Assembly (NCBI GenBank): GCA_029239355.1
Contig: JAQZAZ010000025.1
Coordinates: forward strand, 1-50,549
Direction of reading: 5' to 3'
From: Sphingobacterium sp.
GTDB taxonomy: Bacteria > Bacteroidota > Bacteroidia > Sphingobacteriales > Sphingobacteriaceae
DNA length: 50,549 bases
The notes under the pieces were generated by a model, which saw only the letters and a list, made by a program, of their open reading frames with translations, had not been told where the DNA came from and did not search any database. Made by a program: the position numbers and the translations under genes. This document shows positions 8,683 through 15,504 of the stretch, piece after piece (the first letter of the stretch is position 1; the number at the start of each line of letters is the position of its first letter).

Positions 8683-9552
8683 ATGATGAATAATAACCAA
8701 ATGAACTTTGCGTTCTTTAGCGCGAACTTGCACCACTATGTCCCTTCGATACCCTGGGAAGATCACAACGAATTATATGCTATATTTAAAAGGTATCATA
8801 CTGCGCGTAACCCCGAACGTTATATGTCTACAATAGAAGGATTGAACGGTCTCACTCAAGCCGGAATATTGACGGGATTCCACCTTGGTCAACATGAACT
8901 ATTGCCGCTTTACCTCGCTCGGGCAGGGATAGATTTCGATATCTTAATCAGTAAAAAAGTCTACCAAAAGTATCAAAATCACTTAAATGCGCACAGGGCT
9001 TCATTTGATGACGCTGATCGGCATTTTGATTTTCTCTTTGCCGAAGATAAATATATGGTGCTGCGTATCAGAAGATCATTGTATTCAGGTAGGCATATCT
9101 TAGTATTTGCTGATGGCAATATTGGTGCTAACGATATAGATGGACTGCTTGTGCCCGTGTCATTTTTTAATAAGGAGCTTCATGTGCGAAGAGGTATAGC
9201 CTTTATTTCGCATTTATTGCAGGTACCCGTATATCCGGTATTGGACCAATTAACTGACGAAATTGTAAAAATAACTATTCAGCAGCCTATCCATCCTAGT
9301 TTTGAATTAGCACGGACAGATTATATCCGGGAATGCATGCAAGGTATTTTTGACGTACTATCGGAAAGGTTAAACGATAAATGGATGGATTGGGGCTGCT
9401 GGGATTACCTACATCAGAATGGAATGCTACGTTTGAATGGATGTGAAGATGTATCGGGTAAATTACTGAGCCCAGAGCATACATTTGCATTTAGGAAAGG
9501 AGCGAAAACTTTTATCTTAGATAGATTTAATTATAATATTTTTATTTTGTGA
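8683..9552 (+). CDS. LpxL/HtrB-like lysophospholipid acyltransferase family protein
   Basis: Protein of 289 aa that resembles the LpxL/HtrB acyltransferase superfamily, which moves acyl chains from acyl-ACP to a glycolipid or other hydroxyl/amine. The catalytic H-x4-D/E motif is present as HLGQHE (His67, Glu72). About 70-125 residues further the family pattern recurs: FADGNIGAND, VPVSFF, RRGIAFISHLLQVPVYPV, which matches the DG..G..VPFFG and ARLA...GAPVVPV blocks. There is no clear N-terminal TM helix, unlike true LpxL. ATG at 8683 or 8686 is preferred to 8653, which lies in a hairpin. It follows a small peptide ORF and precedes a histidine kinase by 70 nt. The substrate is unknown: a lipid, a polyketide-like product or the peptide itself. 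Confidence 0.7.
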   Translation: MMNNNQMNFAFFSANLHHYVPSIPWEDHNELYAIFKRYHTARNPERYMSTIEGLNGLTQAGILTGFHLGQHELLPLYLARAGIDFDILISKKVYQKYQNHLNAHRASFDDADRHFDFLFAEDKYMVLRIRRSLYSGRHILVFADGNIGANDIDGLLVPVSFFNKELHVRRGIAFISHLLQVPVYPVLDQLTDEIVKITIQQPIHPSFELARTDYIRECMQGIFDVLSERLNDKWMDWGCWDYLHQNGMLRLNGCEDVSGKLLSPEHTFAFRKGAKTFILDRFNYNIFIL

Positions 9553-9622
9553 GATTGTTATTATGTTTTATTAAATAAAATATTAGTAAATTTATAATTA
9601 CAACCATATCATATGACCAATA

Positions 9623-10684
9623 ATGACTGAGATTTTAAAGAGATATCGATCGCCAATTATATTATTTTTGAGCGTTGTTCTGATCTTGATCATCGGAAAC
9701 CTTATCCATTATCAACGATTGCTGAATCTTATGCAAGTCATAGGTATTATGTTGCTATTTGTGCTCTATTTTAAGTTGTTAGACTTTAATTTCAAGATGG
9801 TCATTACCTCAGACTGGTCTAAGCGTGGGATGGGAATCTTATTGTTTCTTTTTATTTTATTTACTTTTATCCCTTTTTCGAAATGGGTTATCTATGAAAT
9901 CTATCCGCTTCTTGGCATTTTTCTTTTTAAGATAAATTCAACGTTTGATGCGGTGCAGTTTAAGCTGAGAATAGGTTCAAGCTTTAGTTCCGTTTTATTG
10001 TTTACCGTAGGGAATGTTTTTTTTAGAAAGCGTAAACGCCAGCAATCGCTATTGGAAGCTGATAACAACAATGCAAAAAATGAAATTGACAATTTGCGTT
10101 ACCAGCTTTCATTACGTGATATCAGTCCGCATTTTGTTGAAAGTATTTTATCCACCAGTGTCGGAAGATCGCTAATGGGAGAGGGTAGGGAAAGCGCTGA
10201 TATGTTAATCAGATTTAACCAGGTGTTACGCTATGTATTAGATCAGGATATTGCTGGTATGAAAACGATTCCATTAAAAATAGAATGGGATTATTTTATT
10301 GACTTGACCGATATTCTGCAATGGAAATATGGTGATGCTACAGTGGAGTTGTATGTGGATGCGGATTGGGAAAAATGTCATCATAAGATTATTCCCATGT
10401 CTTTGGTGACGATTTTGGAAAACGCGATTAAATATGCTGTTTTCCAACGTGAAGGTGCACTTGTTATTAGTTTGGTCTTGAGCCATTACGGCTTTGTATT
10501 TGAATGCCGAAATCTTTTCGACCCGGTGCAGCGGGCGATAATGAAGTCTTCCAATTTTGGTCTGAGCAATTTGCAGCAACGCCTGAGCAAAGATGAGGGA
10601 TACGGTGTATTGCATATTGAAGAATCGGATAATGAATTTATTGTGCGGCTGGTTCAGAATAAATTTGATCAAGATGGAAACTAG
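9623..10684 (+). CDS. LytS-like sensor histidine kinase (His_kinase family, divergent)
   Basis: Membrane sensor kinase of 353 aa. About four TM helices occupy 10-135, followed by a short coiled coil (about 136-163). The phospho-accepting region reads DISPHFVES with His170; most family members have NPHFLFN here, so the motif is divergent. The ATPase domain keeps an N-box (ENAIKYA, Asn267) and a G-box (NFGLSNLQQRL, about 311-321). It overlaps the next gene, a LytTR response regulator, by 11 nt, so the pair is co-translated. With only short loops between TM helices, it probably senses a membrane or lipophilic signal, by analogy with peptide-sensing kinases; this is inference. Confidence 0.88.
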   Translation: MTEILKRYRSPIILFLSVVLILIIGNLIHYQRLLNLMQVIGIMLLFVLYFKLLDFNFKMVITSDWSKRGMGILLFLFILFTFIPFSKWVIYEIYPLLGIFLFKINSTFDAVQFKLRIGSSFSSVLLFTVGNVFFRKRKRQQSLLEADNNNAKNEIDNLRYQLSLRDISPHFVESILSTSVGRSLMGEGRESADMLIRFNQVLRYVLDQDIAGMKTIPLKIEWDYFIDLTDILQWKYGDATVELYVDADWEKCHHKIIPMSLVTILENAIKYAVFQREGALVISLVLSHYGFVFECRNLFDPVQRAIMKSSNFGLSNLQQRLSKDEGYGVLHIEESDNEFIVRLVQNKFDQDGN

Positions 10685-11438
10685 TATGGTTTACCGCATA
10701 GGGATAGTTGATGATCAATTGGACGAACTGCTTCTGATCCAACGGTACATTGCGGATGATCCGAGCCTAAAGATTGTTTTCTGTACTTCTGATCCGGTTC
10801 AGGCCTTAAGTCTGATGGAACATCAGGAGGTGGATATATTAATATTAGATATGAACATGCAGCCATTGAATGGCGTGCAGCTTTTAGAAGCATTAAAGGT
10901 AATACCCCAAATAATTGTCTGCTCCAATCATCCCGAATATGTATATGAAACATCGCCTTATCAATCAGCCTTTATCCGAAAAACAATTGGAAGAGCCGCC
11001 TTTAATGAGACGATAGAAAGAGTAAAGGCTCTCATCGATGTGACTGAAGAGTTTGTTGAACTGAACGACAGAATTTTAGATATAAAGACGTCAAAATCTG
11101 CAGGGTATCATGTGCAGGTAAATATTGATCGAATGATGCTCGCTGTTATTGACGATAAAACAATGTCGTTTTATAAGGAAAACACAAATCGTGTGGGAAA
11201 CAAGATGTATTTTACAAAGGAGGGTAGTATCACTATGGACCTTTTGGAAAATTTAGTGGATAAAGAGCAATTTGTACGTGTACACCGAAGTTATTTGGTT
11301 AATATGGCGTATGTAACGCACTATTCTATAGATTATATTGCGATAAAGGGTGTCGATGAATTTGTTCCGATAGGAAAAACGTATCGTAAACGTTTTAAGA
11401 CAAACATCGATAAATACCGCAAAAAACATAGATGCTAG
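10674..11438 (+). CDS. LytTR-family DNA-binding response regulator
   Basis: Response regulator of 254 aa and partner of the kinase just upstream. Receiver domain at about 7-120 has the acidic pair Asp13/Asp14, phospho-acceptor Asp59 (in LILDMNM) and Lys103. A LytTR DNA-binding domain occupies about 150-250, with the family sequence EQFVRVHRSYLVNMAYV and a C-terminal basic tail. LytTR regulators usually bind paired direct repeats. Start chosen at ATG 10674, which overlaps the kinase stop; ATG 10686 is an alternative that removes four residues. A longer upstream frame exists but would overlap the kinase by 92 nt and is unlikely. The targets may include the neighbouring genes; not shown by sequence. 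Confidence 0.92.
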   Translation: METSMVYRIGIVDDQLDELLLIQRYIADDPSLKIVFCTSDPVQALSLMEHQEVDILILDMNMQPLNGVQLLEALKVIPQIIVCSNHPEYVYETSPYQSAFIRKTIGRAAFNETIERVKALIDVTEEFVELNDRILDIKTSKSAGYHVQVNIDRMMLAVIDDKTMSFYKENTNRVGNKMYFTKEGSITMDLLENLVDKEQFVRVHRSYLVNMAYVTHYSIDYIAIKGVDEFVPIGKTYRKRFKTNIDKYRKKHRC

Positions 11439-11502
11439 TGTATAAATGTGCATGCAGTTGCAGTGGAATAATCGATACGGTTTTAGTAATTTATCTGAAT
11501 GT

Positions 11503-11796
11503 ATGATGAAAAGATTTGACCGATTATTACTCCTAATTGAAGCGATTAAAAATATCTTGGAAAAGCTATTAAATGGAGGCCTTTCACCCCAAAAAGAAAA
11601 ACTCCAGGCTGATGATCTATTGACATCCAAAGAAGTACAGTCTCTTTTTGGAATAGTTCATAGTACCTATTATCGGTGGATCGACCGAAAATGGTTAGAC
11701 CCAATAATTATCGGAGGAAAGCACTATCATCGTCGGGATGATATTCAATCGTTACTAGAGAAGCGAAAATATCGTGAAAGGGGTGGCCTGAATTAG
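11503..11796 (+). CDS. Small MerR/excisionase-like helix-turn-helix protein
   Basis: DNA-binding protein of 97 aa from the ATG at 11503 (a longer frame begins at 11446). The N-terminal ~35 residues are helical (RLLLLIEAIKNILEKLL), possibly for dimerisation. Residues about 42-90 hold the winged HTH_17-type fold: LLTSKEVQSLFGIVHSTYYR, then IDRKWLDPIIIGGKHYHRRD and DDIQSLLEK. Proteins of this kind in Bacteroidota are excisionases or local regulators of mobile and accessory modules. It lies 64 nt after the response regulator and immediately before a phased repeat array, which is an obvious candidate binding target. Confidence 0.8.
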   Translation: MMKRFDRLLLLIEAIKNILEKLLNGGLSPQKEKLQADDLLTSKEVQSLFGIVHSTYYRWIDRKWLDPIIIGGKHYHRRDDIQSLLEKRKYRERGGLN

Positions 11797-11814
11797 TAAA
11801 GTGCTGGTGCAGTC

Positions 11815-12029
11815 TTCGACAGCTCTTCGAGCAGGTTTCGACAGCTGTTCGGAGCTTCTCCCGGACTGGGAAAGGACTGCTTCGGCAATTCTTCGACTGG
11901 GCTTCGGGAGTGCTTCGACTCGTTCCCGAAGCTCAGTCGAAGCCCAGTCGAACAAAAGTCGAATGTGACCCGAAGCAGTCTCGAATAGCGCTGCAACGAG
12001 ACCCGAACGCTTGTCGAAGGGCTCCCGAG
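11815..12029. repeat. 11-bp-phased inverted array of TTCGAC / GTCGAA motifs
   Basis: On the left, TTCGAC/TTCGG-type hexamers start at 11815, 11826, 11837, 11848, then (two degenerate steps) 11881, 11892, 11903 and 11914, an exact 11-bp step. On the right the complementary form NYCGAA starts at 11925, 11936, 11947, 11958, 11969, 11980, (11991 degenerate), 12002, 12013, with CCCGAG at 12024, again exactly 11 bp. The orientation flips near 11920, so the whole is a large dyad. The longest exact arms are TTCGACTGGGCTTCG (11892-11906) and its complement (11938-11952). A period of 11 is not a codon multiple, so this is non-coding. Possible roles: binding array, RNA hairpin, or recombination/REP-like element. 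Confidence 0.85.
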
Positions 12030-12036
12030 GGTATTT

Positions 12037-12132
12037 TATCCTGTCCCCCTTTGTCCCTTTCGTTATCCCACTTTCATTCCCCTATTATCCCTTTTTTTAT
12101 CCTTTTCTATCTTGTATTGTCCTGAATTATCC
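12037..12132. repeat. Second phased array of TATCC/TGTCC motifs
   Basis: In a pyrimidine-rich + strand, RTCC-type motifs (TATCC or TGTCC, often followed by C) begin at about 12037, 12042, 12052, 12064, 12076 (ATTCC), 12086, 12098, 12108 (TATCT), 12118 and 12128. From 12042 on the steps are 10 or 12 bp, close to one helical turn. It directly abuts the TTCGAC/GTCGAA array and lies about 100 bp upstream of the DUF6266 gene. Function unknown. Confidence 0.6.
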
Positions 12133-12234
12133 CATTAATTTAAATCGTTGGGGATCCCGCTTAGTTTAGCTGTCGATATATCAAAATAGTCCTGCATGCG
12201 GACGTAGTATTAAACAGAATGAAAAATAGTAATT

Positions 12235-12876
12235 ATGGCAACATTTTTAAAAGGTATCCACGGCGCGTACAGCGGTAAAGTGGGAAATATTATAGGAAGC
12301 AATTGGCGTTCAGTTGATTATGTTAGATCGGTGGCTAGACCAACTAATAAGCCGGCTTCTGAAAAGCAATTGGCTCAACGGGAGAAATTTGGATTGGCAA
12401 CAGCTTTTTTGGGGCCACTCAAAGAACTGTTGAATCTTGGTTATTCTGATGTGCAACAAGGCCGATCTACTGGATATAATCAAGGATTGCGCGATGTACT
12501 CAAGTTTGCAATGATAGGTATCTACCCTGATTTTGAAATAGATTATAGCAAGGTTCGGATCAGTAGAGGCGCTCTGCCAAACCTTTTTGTACCTCAATGG
12601 ACAGAAAGTGGAGCACAGGAAATTACGCTGAACTGGTTGAAATCATCGAGTGATATGATGGGATACAATGACGATTCGGTAATCCTGCTCACTTACAACA
12701 AAGAAAAGAAATATTTCAATTTGATGGAATCTGCAACGCGTGCAGATGAAATTTTGACATTAACTTTTCCTGGCATTTATGCGGGCGATACGATCGTAGG
12801 ATGGGTGTTTACAGGTCATCGGGATGGTGTAAAGACTTCAACAAGTCACTATCTGGGTGAATTAACCTTGAGCTAA
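12235..12876 (+). CDS. DUF6266 family protein
   Basis: Protein of 213 aa belonging to DUF6266, a Bacteroidota family of unknown function. The N-terminal signature is clear: a Gly-rich GIHGAYSGKVGNIIG, then NWRSVDYVRSVARP and a KQLAQREKF segment (about 8-60). The C-terminal ~100 residues look beta-rich, with alternating hydrophobics and an end LGELTLS, similar to an Ig- or tail-like fold. There is no signal peptide. It is the first of four co-oriented genes that continue with a holin-like protein, a CHAP endolysin-like protein and a spanin-like lipoprotein. A structural or released role is therefore possible. A hairpin follows it at 12888-12924. Confidence 0.8.
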   Translation: MATFLKGIHGAYSGKVGNIIGSNWRSVDYVRSVARPTNKPASEKQLAQREKFGLATAFLGPLKELLNLGYSDVQQGRSTGYNQGLRDVLKFAMIGIYPDFEIDYSKVRISRGALPNLFVPQWTESGAQEITLNWLKSSSDMMGYNDDSVILLTYNKEKKYFNLMESATRADEILTLTFPGIYAGDTIVGWVFTGHRDGVKTSTSHYLGELTLS

Positions 12877-12887
12877 GTTGTATAACA

Positions 12888-12924
12888 ATGCTACGGTATT
12901 TGTTTTTTACAGCTACCGTAGCAT
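12888..12924 (+). terminator. Hairpin between DUF6266 and holin-like genes
   Basis: Perfect 11-bp stem: ATGCTACGGTA at 12888-12898 and TACCGTAGCAT at 12914-12924, 15-base loop. The downstream side is ACTTATAAAAAATT rather than a T-run, so on the + strand it is a weak terminator or an mRNA-stabilising/attenuating structure that would lower expression of the downstream lysis-like genes. Confidence 0.5.
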
Positions 12925-12938
12925 ACTTATAAAAAATT

Positions 12939-13325
12939 ATGAATTCATTACAAAAACAACTGGTCACAGATATCGAGGATGTCTACTGGCCTTTAACAAC
13001 GAGGCAGCTACTTAGCATTGTGCTGGCTTGTCTGCTTGTATTTTTTATTTCAGCGGGTCTTGTGCTGCAGGCCATAGACCCCACAGCAGGTGTATTGGAT
13101 ATCGGTATATTATCTGTCTTGCTCTTTGGCCTCTTGACAGGATTGCTCGCAATTTACTGCTGTTACTGGCTGCAGGAAATACTCTGGCAGCCTTTTAAGT
13201 TCTTCCGTCAGGATATTTTTTATCACTTTAATCAATTGACATCATGGCAACAATGCATTCTTTATTTTTCGGTGTTCTTTTTGTCGCTGTTCTCGCTATT
13301 GCTCGCTTTGGCAATCGTGCTGTAA
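12939..13325 (+). CDS. Three-TM holin-like membrane protein
   Basis: Membrane protein of 128 aa, not recognised by family. Three hydrophobic helices are evident: about 24-45 (LLSIVLACLLVFFISAGLVL), 52-78 and 104-128. The length and three-TM layout match class I holins, which form membrane lesions that release an endolysin. The next gene is a cell-wall hydrolase-like protein overlapping by 82 nt in another frame, then a spanin-like lipoprotein, which supports a holin role by context. The helices are not diagnostic, and it could be an unrelated membrane protein. Confidence 0.6.
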   Translation: MNSLQKQLVTDIEDVYWPLTTRQLLSIVLACLLVFFISAGLVLQAIDPTAGVLDIGILSVLLFGLLTGLLAIYCCYWLQEILWQPFKFFRQDIFYHFNQLTSWQQCILYFSVFFLSLFSLLLALAIVL

Positions 13326-13834
13326 AACAGGGGACATTTGAAAATCAGTCTAGGGCTATGGCTGTTAACTCTACAACAATACATCACAATCGGATTGAAA
13401 ACTTTCGCGAACGCATTGTGGCAATTGCCGCAAAGGAGATTGGTGTTAGGGAAGCGACGGACAATAACGATGGACCGCGGGTAGAGGAGTATTTAGCATA
13501 TACTGATCTAGGCAAAGGATACGCTTGGTGTGCGGCTTTTGTGTCTTGGTGTTATGGAAAAGCTGGACGTGATGCACCACGGAATGCTTGGAGCCCGGCA
13601 CTTTTTCCAAATGTCCGTTGCTATACGAAAGAGCAGATTCAACGTGAAGCTGTCCGGCCAGCAGAGCTATTCGGGATCTATAGTCAACGGCTTGGTCGCA
13701 TCAATCATGTGGGCATCGTCCGGAAACTGGAGGGCAGGTATATCCTGACCGTGGAGGGGAATGTAGCGAATAGGGTATTATCAAAGCGGCGTGCCTTGGC
13801 TACGGTTTATGCTTTTTCAAATTGGTTGGATTGA
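13244..13834 (+). CDS. CHAP-domain peptidoglycan hydrolase (endolysin-like)
   Basis: Probable amidase/endopeptidase of 196 aa. A CHAP (NlpC/P60-like) fold covers about 55-190, with nucleophile Cys96 in AWCAAFVSWCY, base His155 in INHVGIV and third residue near Glu171/Asn173 in VEGN. KEIGVRE at the domain start is typical of phage-type CHAP proteins. From the ATG at 13244 it would have a hydrophobic N-terminal anchor (about 5-20) and overlap the holin-like gene by 82 nt. An alternative ATG at 13358 (residue 39) gives a soluble 158-aa enzyme with no overlap. If the first start is used the anchor could be a signal-arrest-release segment. The spanin-like gene starts 12 nt after the stop. Confidence 0.8.
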   Translation: MATMHSLFFGVLFVAVLAIARFGNRAVKQGTFENQSRAMAVNSTTIHHNRIENFRERIVAIAAKEIGVREATDNNDGPRVEEYLAYTDLGKGYAWCAAFVSWCYGKAGRDAPRNAWSPALFPNVRCYTKEQIQREAVRPAELFGIYSQRLGRINHVGIVRKLEGRYILTVEGNVANRVLSKRRALATVYAFSNWLD

Positions 13835-13846
13835 CGGGAGGGGAGT

Positions 13847-14284
13847 ATGGAAAAGAAGTTGGGTTGTCTTTTGGTCTCTGTAATAGGGCTAATGGTTATA
13901 AGTGCCTGTCACACCGTTAAACAAAAGCGCAGCGAAGAGCAGCATACATCAATTAAACGCATGAACGGACAGGTTGTGGACTTTAGTTATAAAAAGCAGG
14001 ATAGTCTTTTTCGTACTTGGTACGTATGGACGGATAGCGGTTTTCGCTTTCACCCGGATAGTGGTTTAATAGGGCGGGCGGGTGGCTTGATCGCTCAGGA
14101 ATCAAGGAGAAGCACCACGCAAAAGAATCAGTTCGCAGCGGATGTCGCCGAAGAAAGTAGTCGGTCTGATACCGAAAGTAAATATAATCATACCCGATCC
14201 ATCCCCATGGGGAGATTCGCTGTACCAGCCATGATGTTGATCATCGCGATTTGGTTCTTATACTATAAAAAGGGTAATACCTGA
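13847..14284 (+). CDS. Lipoprotein with C-terminal TM segment (unimolecular-spanin architecture)
   Basis: Protein of 145 aa with two membrane anchors. Residues 1-20 are a lipoprotein signal (lipobox VISAC, lipidated Cys21). A single TM helix near the C-terminus (about 124-140, FAVPAMMLIIAIWFLYY) is followed by KKGNT. The ~100-residue middle is polar, with a Ser/Glu/Arg-rich stretch. An outer-membrane lipid anchor plus a C-terminal inner-membrane helix is the defining layout of unimolecular spanins (for example phage T1 gp11), which fuse the two membranes in the last step of lysis. No sequence family was recognised; the call rests on architecture and on following holin-like and endolysin-like genes. 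Confidence 0.6.
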   Translation: MEKKLGCLLVSVIGLMVISACHTVKQKRSEEQHTSIKRMNGQVVDFSYKKQDSLFRTWYVWTDSGFRFHPDSGLIGRAGGLIAQESRRSTTQKNQFAADVAEESSRSDTESKYNHTRSIPMGRFAVPAMMLIIAIWFLYYKKGNT

Positions 14285-14285
14285 A

Positions 14286-14345
14286 ATGAACCGTATAATA
14301 GGAATAGTTCAACAATTGACGAATCAGTTAAACGAGGATACATAA
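14286..14345 (+). CDS. Possible 19-aa ORF ending the cassette
   Basis: ATG at 14286 opens a 19-codon frame (MNRIIGIVQQLTNQLNEDT) right after the spanin-like gene and ends at the base of the terminator. It is amphipathic. Without homologues it cannot be told from chance. Confidence 0.2.
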   Translation: MNRIIGIVQQLTNQLNEDT

Positions 14346-14381
14346 ACAAAGAGGGGCTTGCGCAAATCCCCCGCTTTGTTT
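14344..14381. terminator. Bidirectional terminator between lysis-like cassette and mannan PUL
   Basis: AAACAAAG (14344-14351) plus GGGG pairs with CCCC plus CTTTGTTT (14374-14381), loop about 14357-14367. A/T-rich flanks on both sides make it usable by the convergent + strand cassette and the - strand GH26 gene. Confidence 0.8.
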
Positions 14382-14388
14382 ATTGGAC

Positions 14389-15501
14389 TTATTGATAGGG
14401 TTGTTTTAGATCTTTTTCGAATAAGGTAAATGGATCTTGGTAAAATTTTAGGAAGTCTGCCGCACTGACCTGTCCGGGGAAGGGAGCATAATAATGTGTC
14501 GGACTTTCCTTATCATTGCGCCATACCAATACATAGGCCATGTTAACCCCCGCTGTTTTTAGCACTTGCAGCAATACATCGTTCCACCATTGCGGATTGG
14601 GAATGGATTCCAGACCTGTTTCCGTTAATGCGGCAATTTTATCGTTCTTTTCCGCAAAGGAACTTAGGATTTTGAGTTTATGGATCGCTGCCGGTAGATC
14701 ATAATGCCCATCGCGGCCAAAATCTGCGTAATTATCCATTCCAACGATATCTACCCAGTCATTGCCTGGGTAGCGTTCCAAAAACTCCTGTTCGGAATTA
14801 AATTGACAGTCGGGCGAAAAGGCATAAATAAAGTTATGTACCTTCAATTGATCCCGGAGATAACTTACCGTAAATCGCCAGACGGCTATAAAATCTTCGC
14901 GCGAGGTATATTTTTTCCCCCACCAGAACCAGTCTCCGTCAAATTCATGGAAAGGACGAAAAATAATAGGTATTGCTGCTCCGTCCTGTCCCTTGGCACG
15001 ATGTGCAAATGACGCTATGGATTTCAGTAGTTTTTTATAATGCCGGTGATGTGTGCCGCCCGGTTTAATGGCGGCCATCGCCGCTATGGATGTTGAGTCG
15101 TTCCAGTAAAAACCATCATTGGAAACCGGATTGTTAAAATGCCAGCAAATGGTCGTAATGCCACCACGGTTGTATGTATCGCTGACCTGTTGCAGGAGCA
15201 GCTGCTGATTATCGGAAATGGTTTTGGGAGATTGACCTGAAAAACCCATAAAGTCGAAGCCGATGACAGCCGGATGCGAACCGGTGACCGATTGTACATC
15301 CGATCGGTCTTTGTCTCCCTGCCATCCATGTCCGTAGGCTGTTGCATCCTGCTGGCCGAACAATACATGACTGCCAGCCCATCTTTTGAGGTTTGTATAC
15401 AGCGCCTGTGTTTGTACCGTTGCATCTTTATCAATCAATTGTTGCTGCCCCCAGCTCTGCAGCCCCAGCATGAGTAAATTTACAAGTAAGAAGATTCTCA
15501 T
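14389..15501 (-). CDS. Glycoside hydrolase family 26 beta-mannanase
   Basis: Secreted enzyme of 370 aa that cleaves beta-1,4-mannosidic bonds in mannan, galactomannan or glucomannan. Signal peptide about 1-18 (ending SWGQ). The GH26 (beta/alpha)8 domain begins NLKRWAGSHVLFGQQ and shows the family acid/base in FRPFHEFDGDWFWWG (Glu186) and the nucleophile in ALTETGLE (Glu294). Length is close to the single-domain family norm. It starts 3 nt after the GH5 gene ends and is the last gene of the mannan PUL. There is no lipobox, so it is likely periplasmic or released. Confidence 0.93.
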   Translation of the reverse strand: MRIFLLVNLLMLGLQSWGQQQLIDKDATVQTQALYTNLKRWAGSHVLFGQQDATAYGHGWQGDKDRSDVQSVTGSHPAVIGFDFMGFSGQSPKTISDNQQLLLQQVSDTYNRGGITTICWHFNNPVSNDGFYWNDSTSIAAMAAIKPGGTHHRHYKKLLKSIASFAHRAKGQDGAAIPIIFRPFHEFDGDWFWWGKKYTSREDFIAVWRFTVSYLRDQLKVHNFIYAFSPDCQFNSEQEFLERYPGNDWVDIVGMDNYADFGRDGHYDLPAAIHKLKILSSFAEKNDKIAALTETGLESIPNPQWWNDVLLQVLKTAGVNMAYVLVWRNDKESPTHYYAPFPGQVSAADFLKFYQDPFTLFEKDLKQPYQ

Positions 15502-15504
15502 GCT

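Noticed and set aside
9583..9598. Sixteen-base AT-rich sequence (AATATTAGTAAATTTA) shared with the region upstream of fdhD (about 29053-29068)
   Set aside because: In both places it fits a promoter-like AT-rich context; two low-complexity copies are not enough to claim a shared regulator.
10593..10673. Longer N-terminus for the LytTR response regulator
   Set aside because: It would overlap the kinase by 92 nt and add a non-domain sequence; the receiver domain starts right after the ATG at 10674.
11755..12125. Several open frames of 60-70 codons on both strands through the phased array
   Set aside because: An 11-bp repeat lacking stop codons keeps many frames open at once; the translations are low-complexity and have no family resemblance.
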